From NCBI GenBank assembly GCA_019426215.1, contig CM033393.1, forward strand, positions 24,368,591-24,432,590: a stretch of DNA of 64,000 bases. Direction: 5' to 3'. Position numbers and translations under genes: made by a program. This document shows, one piece after another, positions 45,891 through 56,985 of this stretch. Each line of letters begins with the position of its first letter. The stretch's first letter is position 1. The stretch is from Buddleja alternifolia. Taxonomy: Eukaryota; Streptophyta; Magnoliopsida; Lamiales; Scrophulariaceae. Under the pieces are notes generated by a model. It did no database searches. It saw only the letters and a program-made list of their open reading frames with translations, and had not been told where the DNA came from.

Positions 45891-47814
45891 TGATGATGCT
45901 AACCAAGAACCGAGTAAGGTTAATCCTGATGATGTAGGAATTGAAGATCTTGCCCAACAAGTGTCACAAATCAATCTTGGTGATGACAGTGATGATAAGG
46001 ATGATGAGATCTTCATGCCTATTCCTAAAGTTACTCGTGAGGTTACAAATGATGATCATGAAGAGAATGATCATCAAGAGCAAAATAGAACTGTGAATGA
46101 TACAGCGACTGCGCCAGAGACAAATGAGGGTCAAGCGATTGATAATCAAGAGTCTCTCAACCCGTTCCAACCAGACCGATAATGGCTTAGAGACCATCCA
46201 CCAGAGTTAGTAATTGGAGATATTGAAGCACCTGTTAGAACTAGGTCCGCTACAATTGATGAGGCCATGTTCGCAAGTGTCTTGTCTCAAATGGAACCAA
46301 AGAAAGTGGATGAAGTGCTCAGTGATTCAAGTTGGGTAAAAGCAATGCAAGAAGAGCTTAACCAATTTGAGAGAAGTGAAGTTTGGACACTAGTACCAAG
46401 ACCAACTCACCAAGGAGTTATTGGAACTAGATGGGTTTTCAGGAACAAGATGGATGAAGATGCCATTGTTATAAGAAACAAAGCCAGATTAGTCGCTAAG
46501 GGTTATTGTCAAGAAGAGGGTATTGATTTTGATGAGCCATATGCCCCAATAGCCCGTTTTGAAGCGATTAGAATGTTCTTAGCGTTTGCTGCATTCAACA
46601 AGTTCACAGTATATCAAATGGACGTGAAGAGTGCATTCCTGAATGGTAAACTCCAAGAAGAAGTTTCTGTGGATCAACCTCTAGGATTCATCAACAACCA
46701 TGGCAAAAGTATGGTTTACAAATTGGATAAGGCACTCTATGGTCTTAAACAAGCTCCAAGAGCATACTCTCTCTATCTTCCTTATAGGTAAAGGCTTTTT
46801 AAAAGTCAGTGTTGATACAACGTTATTTAAAATTACTTATAATGAAGATATTCTCTTAGTCCAAATTTATGTTGATGATATCATATTTGGTTCTACTAAT
46901 AAGCGATTGTGTGAGAAATTTTTGAAAATGATGCAAGATCAATTTGAAATGAGCATGATGGGTGAATTAACTTTCTTCTTAGGATTACAAGTTAAACAAC
47001 TCCCTAATGGTATATTTATAAACCAAGCTAAATACACACAGATATGATTAAGAGATTTGGTATGGAAAATGCATCATCTTCAAAAATTCTAATGAGCCAA
47101 ACGCTTAAGTTAGATAAAGATGAAAGTGGAAAGAAAATTTATATCGCTAACTATAGAGGTATCATTGGATCACTTCTTTATCTTACCGCTAGTAGACCCG
47201 ATATTATGTTTTCGGTATGCATGTGTGCACGCTTTCAAGCTGATCCAAGAGAATCACACTTAAATGCTACCAAGAGAATCCTTAAATACCTAAAAGGCAC
47301 ACAAAATGTGGGCTTATGGTATCCAAGGGACTCTTCTTTTGAACTAATTGGTTATTCAGACGCAGATTTTGCAGGAAGCAAAATAGATAGAGAAAGCACT
47401 AGTGGTACATGTCAATTTCTAGGTGATAAACTAATTTCGTGGCATAGTAAGAAACAACAATCTGTAGCGACTTCTACCGCTGAAGCAGAGTACGTAGCCG
47501 CTGGGAGCTGTTGTGCACAAATCCTTTGGATGAGGCAACAACTTAGAGATTATGGAACAATCCTAGGTCCTACCCCAATCTATTGTGATAACCAAAGCGC
47601 TTTAGCTATGAACCAAAATCCTGTTCTTCACTCTAGAACTAAACACATTGACATTCGATACCATTTCTTGCATGACCATGTTCAAAAGAAGGATATCTCC
47701 ATGCACTTCATTGGAACTGACAAACAATTGGCAGATATCTTCACCAAAGCACTCAACGAACAATGCTTTCTCCCTTTGAGAAGTGAATTAGGTATGATTG
47801 ATTTAAACGCTTAA
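45891..47814 (+). pseudogene. Sire-E reverse transcriptase and RNase H
   Basis: An acidic spacer (45886-46182, stop TAA) leads to [70 protein letters not shown], and YVDDIIFGSTN (YVDD 46868-46879). A small indel near 46760 and a 1-base loss near 47040 shift the frame. RNase H (47044-47814) is fully open: YSDADFAGSKIDRESTSGT, ATSTAEAEYVAAGSCC, YCDNQSALAMNQNPV and HIDIRYHFLHDHV. This part could be functional if isolated. Confidence 0.92.
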
Positions 47815-48365
47815 ATCATAGAGCATCATATTTTATAGATATTTAATTTAGGGGGAATCTACTTTATGATTATGTCTAAATCATTTTTCAAATTGAAATA
47901 AGTTATTAATTTTAGGGAGAACTTTAAAATTATACTTATCTCAATTCATAAGCAACTGTGATAAAAAATGACTTTGAAACTTTATGCATTGATCCCTAGC
48001 GCTTATCTATTATGCATGACAAAATCAATATGTAATGAATGAAAATGTCTTTTATAAATCCGAGCGGTTGATTTTATCTTTAACTTTAAGAAATTAAATC
48101 TTGTTCTTAAAAGACTTCAGTGTTAAAAAGATTCCCATTTTAACGCTAAGTAATCTTTTTCTGAAACTCATGCATAGTTTTCATCGCTGGAAGTAGCGTG
48201 TGGATAAGTTCAAAAGATCAGATTTGAAAACTGCCCACACGTGCTTATCACATCAAACTGACGGTTAATGATTTCTATCTAAAAACTAGGCGGTTCAGTA
48301 ACTGCACCAGTCTGAGTACGTGAGACCTTCGTCCTCACCCCTTCTCTGATTTCTTCTCTACTAAA
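47815..48365 (+). other. Spacer between pol and ORF3 of Sire-E
   Basis: No coding signal. Contains a tttagggggaatct purine tract (47848) that could be a second PPT. May hold the splice acceptor or promoter for ORF3, which I cannot identify. Confidence 0.6.
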
Positions 48366-49288
48366 CCTGCCAAATGATGGTGCCGAAGTGGAAAATGTCA
48401 CCCTTGGTGATGCTACAAAAGTATGGACATTGATCAAGAAAGATGAAGTTGAGGCTGCTTAAGAACCCTACTTCAAGAAAAATGATATGAAGGGCGAGTA
48501 TGTCATTCTTGCGGACATATGCGCCAAGATGATCGAATGCAAAAAGGAAAGCTTCGATAAAGTTTTCAATCTCCAGTACAAGATGATGGTAGCCATTCTG
48601 ACCAAGCTGAAGATAAATTGGTCACTTTATGTGTTTAATCGCTTCAAGCAAGCGATGGCCAAGTCGGTAAATCCCAAGCCTTACGGAATTGTTTTAAGTA
48701 GAATTCTTAGAGCTAGCGGTTACACCAATTCTGCTGGAAAGAAAATACCTGCGCTAAAGTTTCATGGAAAGAAAATGATTGGCGAGCTGCTAAGGCCTAG
48801 AAAGCGTGGTGGAGCAACAGTTCCCAAAGATGAGCGCGAGCTACTTCTTGCCAAAGGAGTTATTTGGAGCGATGATGAAGAGCAAATGTCTTCGTCTTCG
48901 TCATCATCTGAAGAAGAAGTGGTGGTTAAGCGACCCAAATGAAAAATCACCTTGAAAGTCGCTGAGCCATCAAAACCAGCAAAGAAGCAGAAGCAGAAGC
49001 AAGAGCCCAAGAAGAAACAGAAATCTCCCTCTCCTTCTCCTAAATCACCCTCTCCCCTTCCAGCGGTTATCTTTAATGTAAACGAAGAGGAAGAAGTAGT
49101 AGAAGAAGAAGTACCGCTAGCACACAGGTGTACTCCTTCATCCACTCCAACTGCATCAACAAGCGCTCCAATCAAGCCAGCGCTTGAAGACTCAGCGAGT
49201 GTTCCTCCTCCTTCTTCAGACGTTGTTCCTGAATCTTCTCCTGAGCCTAGAGACACTACTCTTTCTGAGAAGGCTGCTCATTTTTAGG
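48366..49288 (+). pseudogene. Sire-E ORF3 (envelope-like) exon 1
   Basis: The open frame runs from about 48366 with no obvious Met start, broken by TAA (48460) and TGA (48940). The N-terminal domain includes NWSLYVFNRFKQAM and KPYGIVLSRILRASGY, similar to the region annotated in plant retroelements as putative plant transposon protein. A strongly basic KKQKQKQEPKKKQK tract and an SPSPSPKSPSPLP repeat follow, then acidic EEEEVVEEE. It ends TTTTAGG at a GTAAGT donor. The overlapping minus frame at 48762-49256 is a shadow. Sirevirus third ORFs are called envelope-like; I see no signal peptide or clear membrane segment here. Confidence 0.7.
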
Positions 49289-49370
49289 GTAAGTACTTGT
49301 GAAAAACAAAGTAGTTTATCCTTTCCTCGTTAGGTTTCCTTTTCTAATGCTAGGATAAAACCTGTTTCAG
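49289..49370 (+). other. Probable intron 1 of Sire-E ORF3
   Basis: Donor GGGTAAGT, acceptor cctgtttcag; 82 bases, T-rich near the 3' end. Joining G|CC gives an Ala codon and keeps the frame (phase 1). Confidence 0.6.
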
Positions 49371-49556
49371 CCAAAGTTGGCACGGATATTCAAAATGCTC
49401 TTAACACTCTTGAGACTTTGAATATACCTATTCATGCTGATTTCCTCACTTCTTTTCTCGATTTAGATCCTCATGAAGAGGTCCCGAAGCCTGAGAAAAC
49501 TGTACCAACTATTGAAACAGATCAAGCGACTGACAAAGTCGATGATAGTCTTTAGG
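49371..49556 (+). pseudogene. Sire-E ORF3 exon 2
   Basis: 62 codons in one frame: begins AKVGTDIQNALNTLETLN, then FLDLDPHEEVPKPEKTV, ending DDSL and TAG just before the donor GGGTAAGC, the same arrangement as exon 1. Confidence 0.6.
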
Positions 49557-49635
49557 GTAAGCGTTGTAGTATCTTATTTTAATTTCTACTTAGTAGAAAT
49601 TTTGCTTGCTTTTCTCAAACGCTTACATGTATCAG
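49557..49635 (+). other. Probable intron 2 of Sire-E ORF3
   Basis: Donor GGGTAAGC, acceptor atgtatcag; 79 bases, phase 1 again (G|CT gives Ala, then Q-D-A-P). Confidence 0.6.
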
Positions 49636-52373
49636 CTCAAGATGCACCAGACGCTAATGCACCTTCACCTTTCGAGATTCCTGTTGAATTGGATGTGGAT
49701 ATGGAAGCAGTTGTGGATATCGCTAAGGAAGTAGCCCATGTCCTTCCTGACGCTGACACATCACCAGTCAGTGAAGCGACTGAGCATGCTGAGCGGTCGA
49801 TAGAAGTAGCCCCTATCCCAACAGAATCTATTGCCTTTGTTCGCACTCCAACCGGATCTCCTTCCCGTATCATAGACTTCTTTCCTCGCGGATACAATGC
49901 ATGCGTTGAGTTCTACTCTGTCGCTAGAGAGCTTAACACTAGGAAATTAATCGAAATGGAGATCAATTTTCAAAATACTCTCCATTGGACTGATCTCTCC
50001 AACTCTGACAAGTTTAAATTCTTCGAGTGATTCGCCGATCTAGTTCTTTACAATCTTGAGCGACTTCAATCTCGACTTGAGTATATTAGTCGACCAGCGT
50101 TCAACATGACTGAATTTGACGAGAAGAGTTTTAACTTCACTGATCATTCTGAAGAGTCCTTTTATCCTTTGCCCCAGAATAAAGTCGTCTTCAAGAATCC
50201 CCATATAGGTGATTGGTCAAAGAATCCAGATGAAGAAATCCTCATCAGGATTGGATACTCCGTTTTCCCTAAAGTAGTTCATTCTCCTCAAAATGCTCTA
50301 TCCCCCAAACCTCTTCGATTATGGAAAGGAAAAGGACCAGTAGTTGCTGAGCGTCCCAATCTTATCAATTCATGGATAGAAGATGAAGCCTGAGAATACC
50401 TTGCAAGACTATGGGCTGAGGACTATGATGAAGAAACTGAACGCTTTGAGAAATTCCTCACTGCCAGAAAAGATCAGAAAAAAGCTGACAAGCTTGGTAA
50501 GCGATGGATGATGGATACAACCAGATGGGCTGAAGAGTTTGTTTTACACTTCTACACCCTTGAAGAACTCGTGACATAGCCATTTCTTTTTGAATTTGGA
50601 ATAGAATACCGACGCCGGGGGTTTGCTACCTTCTTACTTCATCAGCGTCAGCATATTGCTGGAAATGTTAACAATCTGCCATCTTACAGGCAATCCATCG
50701 AGAGCTACATTCGCCAATATCTAGCCTTATTCAGTCAAGGCGCACGCTATATGTTTCACCCCCGTCAAGCATTTGTTCAGCGAACCTTTCCAGATTTGAA
50801 CGAAGAATCCTCCACCAGTAAACAACTGCTTCTTCCAGGACAAAGTGAAATTCGTGTCAATGTTGAAAATGAGCACGCTGAGTTTGCTGAACTCCACAGA
50901 GACAGAAGAGCAGTGATAGAAAATGCACAAGCGTTGGATATCACTTTCAACCACTATTCAGGGTTGAGCGACTTTAGAGGATACAATCTTCACCCTGTGC
51001 TCATTTGTGAATAAAACATCTAATTGGCTAAAATGATATTGTTGATCAAGCTAGTGTACCTAGAAGCAGCTCAAGCGTTGATGCCATTTATTTTGGACTT
51101 TTACAACTCTTATACTTCAGGAGTTGATCTGCCAGAAGGAGTGCAACTTGCACTAAGCAATGAAGAGCACGAAGACGCTATATTCTTTATTCCACAGACC
51201 AACTTGATTAGTCCAAGGCACGTAATGGAAGCGATTAGACCACTCTGGGTCATACCTGTTGAAAGTCCAGCGTCTCCAATTGAGATTGTTGAAATCGAAG
51301 AGGAACAAACTCCTGCTGTGGAAGCTGCTCAACCCACAGACGCTGATATGCAAGACATTGTCCCTAGCTCTCCAGTAGTCGAGGTTCCACTTGAGGAACA
51401 AGTTGTTCAAATTGACTCTGCAACTCAAACGCTCGACTCAACGATAGAAGAGGTTCATACTGACTTAGCCGCACAGCCTGCATAGCCTATTATTAGAGAC
51501 AAATCTAAAGGTAAAGCTCCAGCAGTCTAAAGCTCTCACGGACCTAAGCGTTCTGATTCATCATATTCAGACTCTGACAGTGATCCAGAAGCTAGAGACT
51601 TCAGAAAAGTAGTTTGTCATTCTCTCAGCGATATAAAGGGTTCTTGTTCTCGATTGGAAGACTGAAGTACTTCCATGCTTAATCAAGAAGAAATAGTTCT
51701 CAAAGTTGATTTACGAAATGCCAACAAGCTTACAATCTCCATGATGAACTATATCGCTCCTTTCATCAAAGAGCTTTCAGACGATTTCAACCGGACGCTT
51801 GCCCAGAATGTTTCAGCTGATACTGAGCATCACAATTCCTCCAACCTTATATCTCAGAGTATCGTTGAACAGATCACTCTTCTGATAGATGAAGTCAAGC
51901 TTCTCCGAAGGGACATTGCTGACTTAAAGAACTCCTTTACTGATGTCAAGAAGGGGGAAGATAAATAAAAGTCCAAGGCAATATCTAAAACAGATAATAA
52001 ACACTGGCGATCAATGTTTGAAGAAATAGTGAGCATAAAGAAGATGCTAACTAAAAAGAGAAAGCCAAGATATTATCTAGGAAGGTACTTTCTCCTGGAC
52101 TTGGACGTCGACTTTTTGGAAAGTATGGGATTTCATCCTTATGCCGGACCGCTTAGACGACAAGACATCTACTATGACTTAATTCTTGAACTTGGTATTC
52201 CTCCAAGGGAATGGGTTGATAAGCTGAAAGAACTGAATAAAAGTGCTAGACAGCGAAGGCATGACTATGATGAACTTCAACATACCACCATGATAGATGT
52301 TGATCGACTCCTCATGGACTTAGCAAATGAGATCTACCAAAAAGAAGAAAGCATAAAGGGACAGAAAAGATGA
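49636..52373 (+). pseudogene. Sire-E ORF3 exon 3 (912 codons, one frame, stops only)
   Basis: A single frame from 49636 to the final TGA at 52371-52373, interrupted by nine or so stops (50028, 50391, 50577, 51012, 51021, 51483, 51528, 51663, 51966) but by no frameshift. Segments: acidic DVDMEAVVDIAKEV; a globular part with FDEKSFNFTDHSEESFYPLP and LRLWKGKGPVVAERPNL; RFEKFLTARKDQKKADKLGK; HQRQHIAGNVNNLPSYRQSI; an acidic Glu/Val/Ala-rich stretch (51240-51480); and a heptad-patterned C-terminal part (ITLLIDEVKLLRRDIADLKN, 51870-51930), a coiled coil as reported in SIRE envelope-like proteins. Function unknown. Confidence 0.72.
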
Positions 52374-52608
52374 ATGCGTTATATATTTTTTAATTATCTT
52401 ATATTCTGTATAAATCATGTATGCTTATCTTTCTATATGAATGAATGATTTATCGCTAAAACACCTTGTTGAGACTAATCTAACATTAGCTAACTTAACT
52501 AACTTTCCAAACGCTAACTTATAATTATTTTTGGGCTTTTCTTTGAACTCTTAAATTATAAAATAGTTATAAGAGTTAAAATCTTGACATCATCAAAAAG
52601 GGGGAAAT
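52374..52608 (+). other. Sire-E 3' spacer with polypurine tract
   Basis: Short AT-rich spacer ending in the PPT aaaaagggggaaa (52595-52607), one base before the 3' LTR. Confidence 0.85.
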
Positions 52609-54109
52609 TGTTAGGAAATTTCATGTTAGATGTTTTGATGATGACAAGATAGGATTTTATATTAGACCCCAAAATATAATTTAAGTTTATGTTTCATATT
52701 TCAATTGTATAAGCGTTTGAAAGAATGTAATTTTGTTAGAATTGTAATTTTTATCTCTGTAGATTTTAGACTCAGTATTAGATACCAAATCGCTAATAGA
52801 ATTCTAGGTGAGCCTATTAGAAATGAAGTTGAAGATCAACGTCTGAAGTCAAAAGAAGATGAAGACTTATCCTTAGCGTCTGTCAAACGCTAAAGGACTA
52901 TTTCAAGATTTATGGATCAAGCGCTCAAAGTACTCTAGCGATCAGTATCAGATTCACCTGAAATAAATTCTCAAGTCATGAAGGACTTAAATGCAATCAT
53001 TCAACGGATATTTATTTCAAACGGGAAATAAATTCAAATGCATTAAATGCCTGATAAGAGCATTAAATGTGATAAGCCAATATGACTTGTGGACAAGCTA
53101 CCTTTTGACTAGACTGTCAGAACTTCAGAGTTTATAGCTGCTCCCGTCAAATCGAAACCAGTAGGAATTCAGGAATGTCAGAGAAAAGTTATAATCACGC
53201 GCCGCGTGAAAGGCACACTCTCACATGTGTCCAACGGATAGATCCCAAGAATTGCCTATAAATACCTCCTTCTAGCAAACCCTAAAAAGATATAGAGAGA
53301 GATAGAGATATACGTACGTGCACAAGAAAAATTTGCTGAAGAAAAAGCTTAGAAACTCCATAGCCAAAATATTTCAAGCTTTTTACATACATTCCATACA
53401 GTCACAAATATCTCAAATATCTTCAAAAGAAGAAACCTAAACTCTTAGTGAGATATTCCAAGTTGTTTGATCTTTCCAAAAACAAACAAACCGTTGTGAT
53501 AAAACCCTCAACCTTTCATCTGAGTGAGAAAGTTGTTGAAACCCCTTACAGGCAGTATTTCTGAGTGAGAGAAGCTTGTAGAAGAAGATCTTAATTGGTG
53601 TTGAAATCTGTGTGATCAAGGAGTCCGAGATCATTTTTACCTATTTACTATCTTGTAGAAGATTCTGTGTGATTCTTTGATAATCATCTTAGTAAATTCC
53701 CTCCAAGTGAAAAAAGAGAAGAAGGACGTAGCTGGGATTACATCACCTAGTGAACCTTACATATCTTGTGTCATTTACTTTTATATTTGTCTTGTTTTAT
53801 ATTATTGTATCTATTCTGATAAAGACAAGTTAATTTTCTAAGCGACTATTTAACCAAAACGAACGCTAAAGCTTTAAAATTATTTCCGCTGTGGTAACCC
53901 TGATTAAGCGATCTAAGCGTTACCCTACTTTGGTAACTTGCTGAAATCACTAAGTCTAAGTTATCTTTACTGAAGCGTCTGACCCAAGCACTCAGCTTTC
54001 TAAGCGTTCTAATCTTTAAAAGTGATACAAAATTTTGAAGTCGAAAAATATTTCAGGGTCTATTCAACCCTCCTTTCTAGACCCTTTCGTATGCCACTTG
54101 GGACCACCA
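52609..54109 (+). repeat. Sire-E 3' LTR
   Basis: 1501 bp, nearly identical to the 5' LTR, ending gggaccacca before the caaac duplication. Confidence 0.94.
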
Positions 54110-54114
54110 CAAAC

Positions 54115-55637
54115 ACTACTGCCAGTTAACAAAATGCACAGTAGTTGTGAACCAAAACCTATAAATAAACGAGTTCCACCTCCAAGGAGATCTGAAAGGA
54201 TCCTAAGAGAATTTGAGAGGTATTATGGTCTTTTGCTGAAAGGTAGCGAGGAGGGCTTCCCATTGGATTTGGATCCAAGGTCCTATAGGGAGGTAACCTT
54301 TGTTAAGGAATCAGAGAAGTGTCTAAAAGCAATGGAATATGAAATAGACTCCATGTATTCCAACAAGGTTTGGACCTTGTTGGACCCACCAACGGGTATT
54401 AGGCCCATTGGGTCTACAAATGGAAATTGGGGGTATATGGGAAGGTTGATGTCTTCAATGCTCGCTTTTTAGTGAAAAGTTATACTAAAAAACAAGGGAT
54501 TGTCTATGAGGAAATCCGTTTTTCGGTAACAATGATTTAGTCCATTAGGATACTTCTAGCTATATCTGTATATCTCGACTTTGAGATTTGGCAGATAGAT
54601 GTAAAAATAACTTTTTTGAATGGTAATATACATGAGGAGATCTATATAGATTAGCCGGAGAGCTTTACATCTAGTGGGAGTGAGAACAAGGTGTGCAAGT
54701 TGTAGAGATCGATCTATAGTCTCAAACAAGCTTCTCAAAGCTGGAACTTATGATTTTATAAGGCTGTTAAGGGTACAGTTTTGTCAAGAATAGCTATGAG
54801 CTATGTGTATACAAGAAGGCTAGTGGTAGGGCAACTAGTTTTTTAGTACTCTATGTTGATGACATGCTGGACATAGGGAATGACGTAGGAATGTTACAAT
54901 AAAAAAATTATAACAAAAGAATAGTTAATGACCCAATCTTCCATGAAGGAAATGGGAGAAACATCCTACGTGGTCGGTATGAGGACATATCGAGATAGGG
55001 GCAGTAGCTTGTTAGGACTCTCCCAGTCCACGTACATAGATTGAATGCTGACGAGGTTCAGCATGAAGGAATCCAAGAGGGGATTCATTCTTATAAGATA
55101 AAGGGTCTATACTCGATTTACAATGAATGAGAATTGGAACTAGATTGTTATTCAAACTTTAGTTTTCAGTCGAATGTTGATGACTCGAAGACAATATCAA
55201 TATTTTTTTTGTACTCAACGGTGAAGTGGTAAGCCGGAAAAGCTCCAAGAAGGAGAATACAACAGACTCCACCACTGAGGGAGTATCCACTGTAGAGGCA
55301 ACAAAGGATGTTCTTTGGATGAGGAACTTTATCTAGGAGCTAGACGTGGTTCAATCCATTGTAGATCCATCCAGCTATACTGCAACAATAATGGTCCTAT
55401 AGCTCTTGCGAAAGATCTGAGGTCTCACCAGTGATCCAAGCACATCCTAAGTCGATATCATCTGATCCAGGAGATCATTAATAGAGGTGACATTCAATTG
55501 GAATGAGTTGACTCAGCAGAAAACATGACAAACCTTTTCACCAAACCTCTAAGTCAATATGTATTCCAAAGACACCTAGAGAGGATGGGCCTTCAGTGTA
55601 TGGGTAGCTAGCTCTAAGTCAAGTGAGAGATTGATAA
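54115..55637 (+). pseudogene. Cop-D reverse transcriptase and RNase H, broken
   Basis: After the duplication: RRSERILREFERYYGLLL, then CLKAMEYEIDSMYSNKVWTL, the start of copia RT. LYVDDMLDIGND (YVDD 54852-54863) is in a different frame from the upstream part. The connection segment between about 55100 and 55140 lacks the usual SLMYAM-TRPDI region, so about 200 bases are deleted. RNase H remains as LNGEVVSRKSSKK and, near the end, TKPL-QYVFQRHLERMG-like codons with stops. A PPT-like agtgagagattgat precedes the LTR. Confidence 0.82.
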
Positions 55638-56304
55638 TGTTAGGTGCCTAATGAGCCATCTAGTAGCTTATCCATTAGATTGTAAATACTATGATAGTCT
55701 TGTCTTTAATATTTTATCAATTTTGACAACTTTTTCCTTTATCTAATATGCTTTCATTAGTTTAGATCAAGATCACATGGATCACTCATAGTTAGGAAAC
55801 GATCGTGCACAAGGGGAGTGGAAATTGTGGAATGCTCTCAATGGCTGTGATCTTACAACCCCATTCCAAGTCATAAAGACTATTTGATATGGGATATCAT
55901 ACTCTCGTCAAAACTTGTTTGTGTATGACATTCTCATGAGAGAGTTTTTTATTCCATGGGCAATGACCAAAGGGTCAGTGCATGCACAAAATATAGGATT
56001 CATTGTTGGTTCTTTGTTGAACTTGGAATCCTATGGTTGCGTAGGTGTTAAATTAGTCCTCTAACCTGAAGTGTCATGGTCGGGATGTGTGTTGCTCACT
56101 GCACTTTGATAGATATCATGATTCTAGGAGAATCGCTAAACATGATATATTGGGTGTACTCTTGTAGTATGACGGAACAAATGATATTAGATACGAGACC
56201 TAGCCATGGTAGGAAACATGGCATTTTTTATTTTGTTTGGTAAGCTGAATGATCGATAAAAGTCTTTGGCCAGACCGAAGTCTTAAAAGAGTGACTGGGG
56301 TCCC
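55638..56304 (+). repeat. Cop-D 3' LTR, left part
   Basis: It starts tgttaggtgcctaatgag and aligns loosely with S2 (agatcaagatcacatgg, tatccatg..., tctttggccagacc). It is cut at 56304 by Cop-F; the remainder should lie right of the window. Confidence 0.78.
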
Positions 56305-56305
56305 T

Positions 56306-56535
56306 GCTTAGAAGACCAGATCAGTGGTGTTCCAACACTGTCATAGCTTCTGAGTTATTAGGGTTTCTATTGGCTTTAAAGCTTGAATTGCCCCAAGATC
56401 TTTGAACTTCATGAAATTCGCTTAGAATATCAGATCAGTAGTGTTCCAACACAATCATAGTTTCTAAGTTATTAGGGATTCTGTTGGCTTTAAAGCTTGA
56501 ATTGCCCCGAGATCTTTGACCTTCATGAAATTCAC
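56306..56535. repeat. 114-bp tandem repeat in the Cop-F LTR
   Basis: Two copies of gcttagaa--cagatcagt-gtgttccaacac ... gatcttt-a-cttcatgaaattc, starting at about 56307 and 56421, about 90% alike by eye. Confidence 0.85.
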
Positions 56536-56701
56536 AAGTCTAAAGTAATAGAGAAGAGACATACCTAAATCCATGGCTTGAGAAGATGATGGAAGTTAAT
56601 GGTCTTCCAAGACAACACTATGGGAGTCCTTATGCTCTTTTAGATGATGGGATATCAAAGAAATCCTTCTATTTGGTGTGTCTTGAGGACCATAACCCAC
56701 C

Positions 56702-56709
56702 TATTTATA
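56702..56709 (-). promoter_or_regulatory. TATA box of the Cop-F LTR
   Basis: Minus-strand CTATAAATAGGTGGG; the tandem repeat lies downstream of it in the transcript. Confidence 0.6.
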
Positions 56710-56973
56710 GAGGTAAGTTTGGACTTAATTGCTAATTCGCCCATCATAAATTAGAATAAAGCCCCCGAGTATCTATACATATTTAATTAGAACCCCATAA
56801 TTCATATAAAATGACTTAGGCCCATATAACTTAATTTGATCACTTAGATTGAGCCCCTTTAGCTTTGATATAATGTAGATATATAATTAAACTATAATGC
56901 ATACACGTCTGTATGCCCGAATGCTAATACTTATACATATGTACATGATATAAGTCCGACAAAAATTCTAACA

Positions 56974-56985
56974 ATCTCCCACTTA
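56974..56985 (-). promoter_or_regulatory. Cop-F polypurine tract
   Basis: Minus strand TAAGTGGGAGAT immediately before LTR start TGTTAGAA. Confidence 0.85.

Larger units (their letters stand above)
40815..54109 (+). mobile_element. Sire-E: Sirevirus-like Ty1/copia element with third (envelope-like) ORF
   Basis: 13.3 kb. LTRs 40815-42316 and 52609-54109 (about 1.5 kb each, roughly 4% different by eye over the first 200 bases), target duplication caaac on both sides, PBS from 42318, gag-pol 42437-47814, a third ORF about 48370-52373, PPT 52595-52607. The long gag with coiled coil, the extra ORF downstream of RNase H and the large size fit the Sirevirus (SIRE/Maximus) lineage. Gag-pol has stops and three frameshifts; ORF3 has only stops. 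Confidence 0.92.
37608..56304 (+). mobile_element. Cop-D: Ty1/copia element, plus strand, split by Sire-E and cut by Cop-F
   Basis: Leader (37608-39071), gag, protease, integrase (to 40814), then beyond Sire-E the linker, RT, RNase H remnant (54115-55637) and the 3' LTR start (55638-56304). The 5' LTR is missing because Cop-C lies there. Perfect caaac duplications at 40810-40814 and 54110-54114 bound Sire-E. Many stops; internal deletions before and inside RNase H. Confidence 0.88.
56305..56973 (-). repeat. Cop-F 3' LTR
   Basis: 669 bp; minus-strand start TGTTAGAATTTTTGTCGG, end TCTAAGCA. The left edge (56305) is inferred from the TG/CA ends and from the point where Cop-D similarity stops. 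A TATA box lies at 56702-56709 (minus). Confidence 0.72.

Noticed and set aside
48762..49256. 164-aa minus-strand ORF rich in Ser, Gly and Phe
   Set aside because: Antisense shadow of the Lys/Ser-Pro/Glu repeats in Sire-E ORF3 exon 1.
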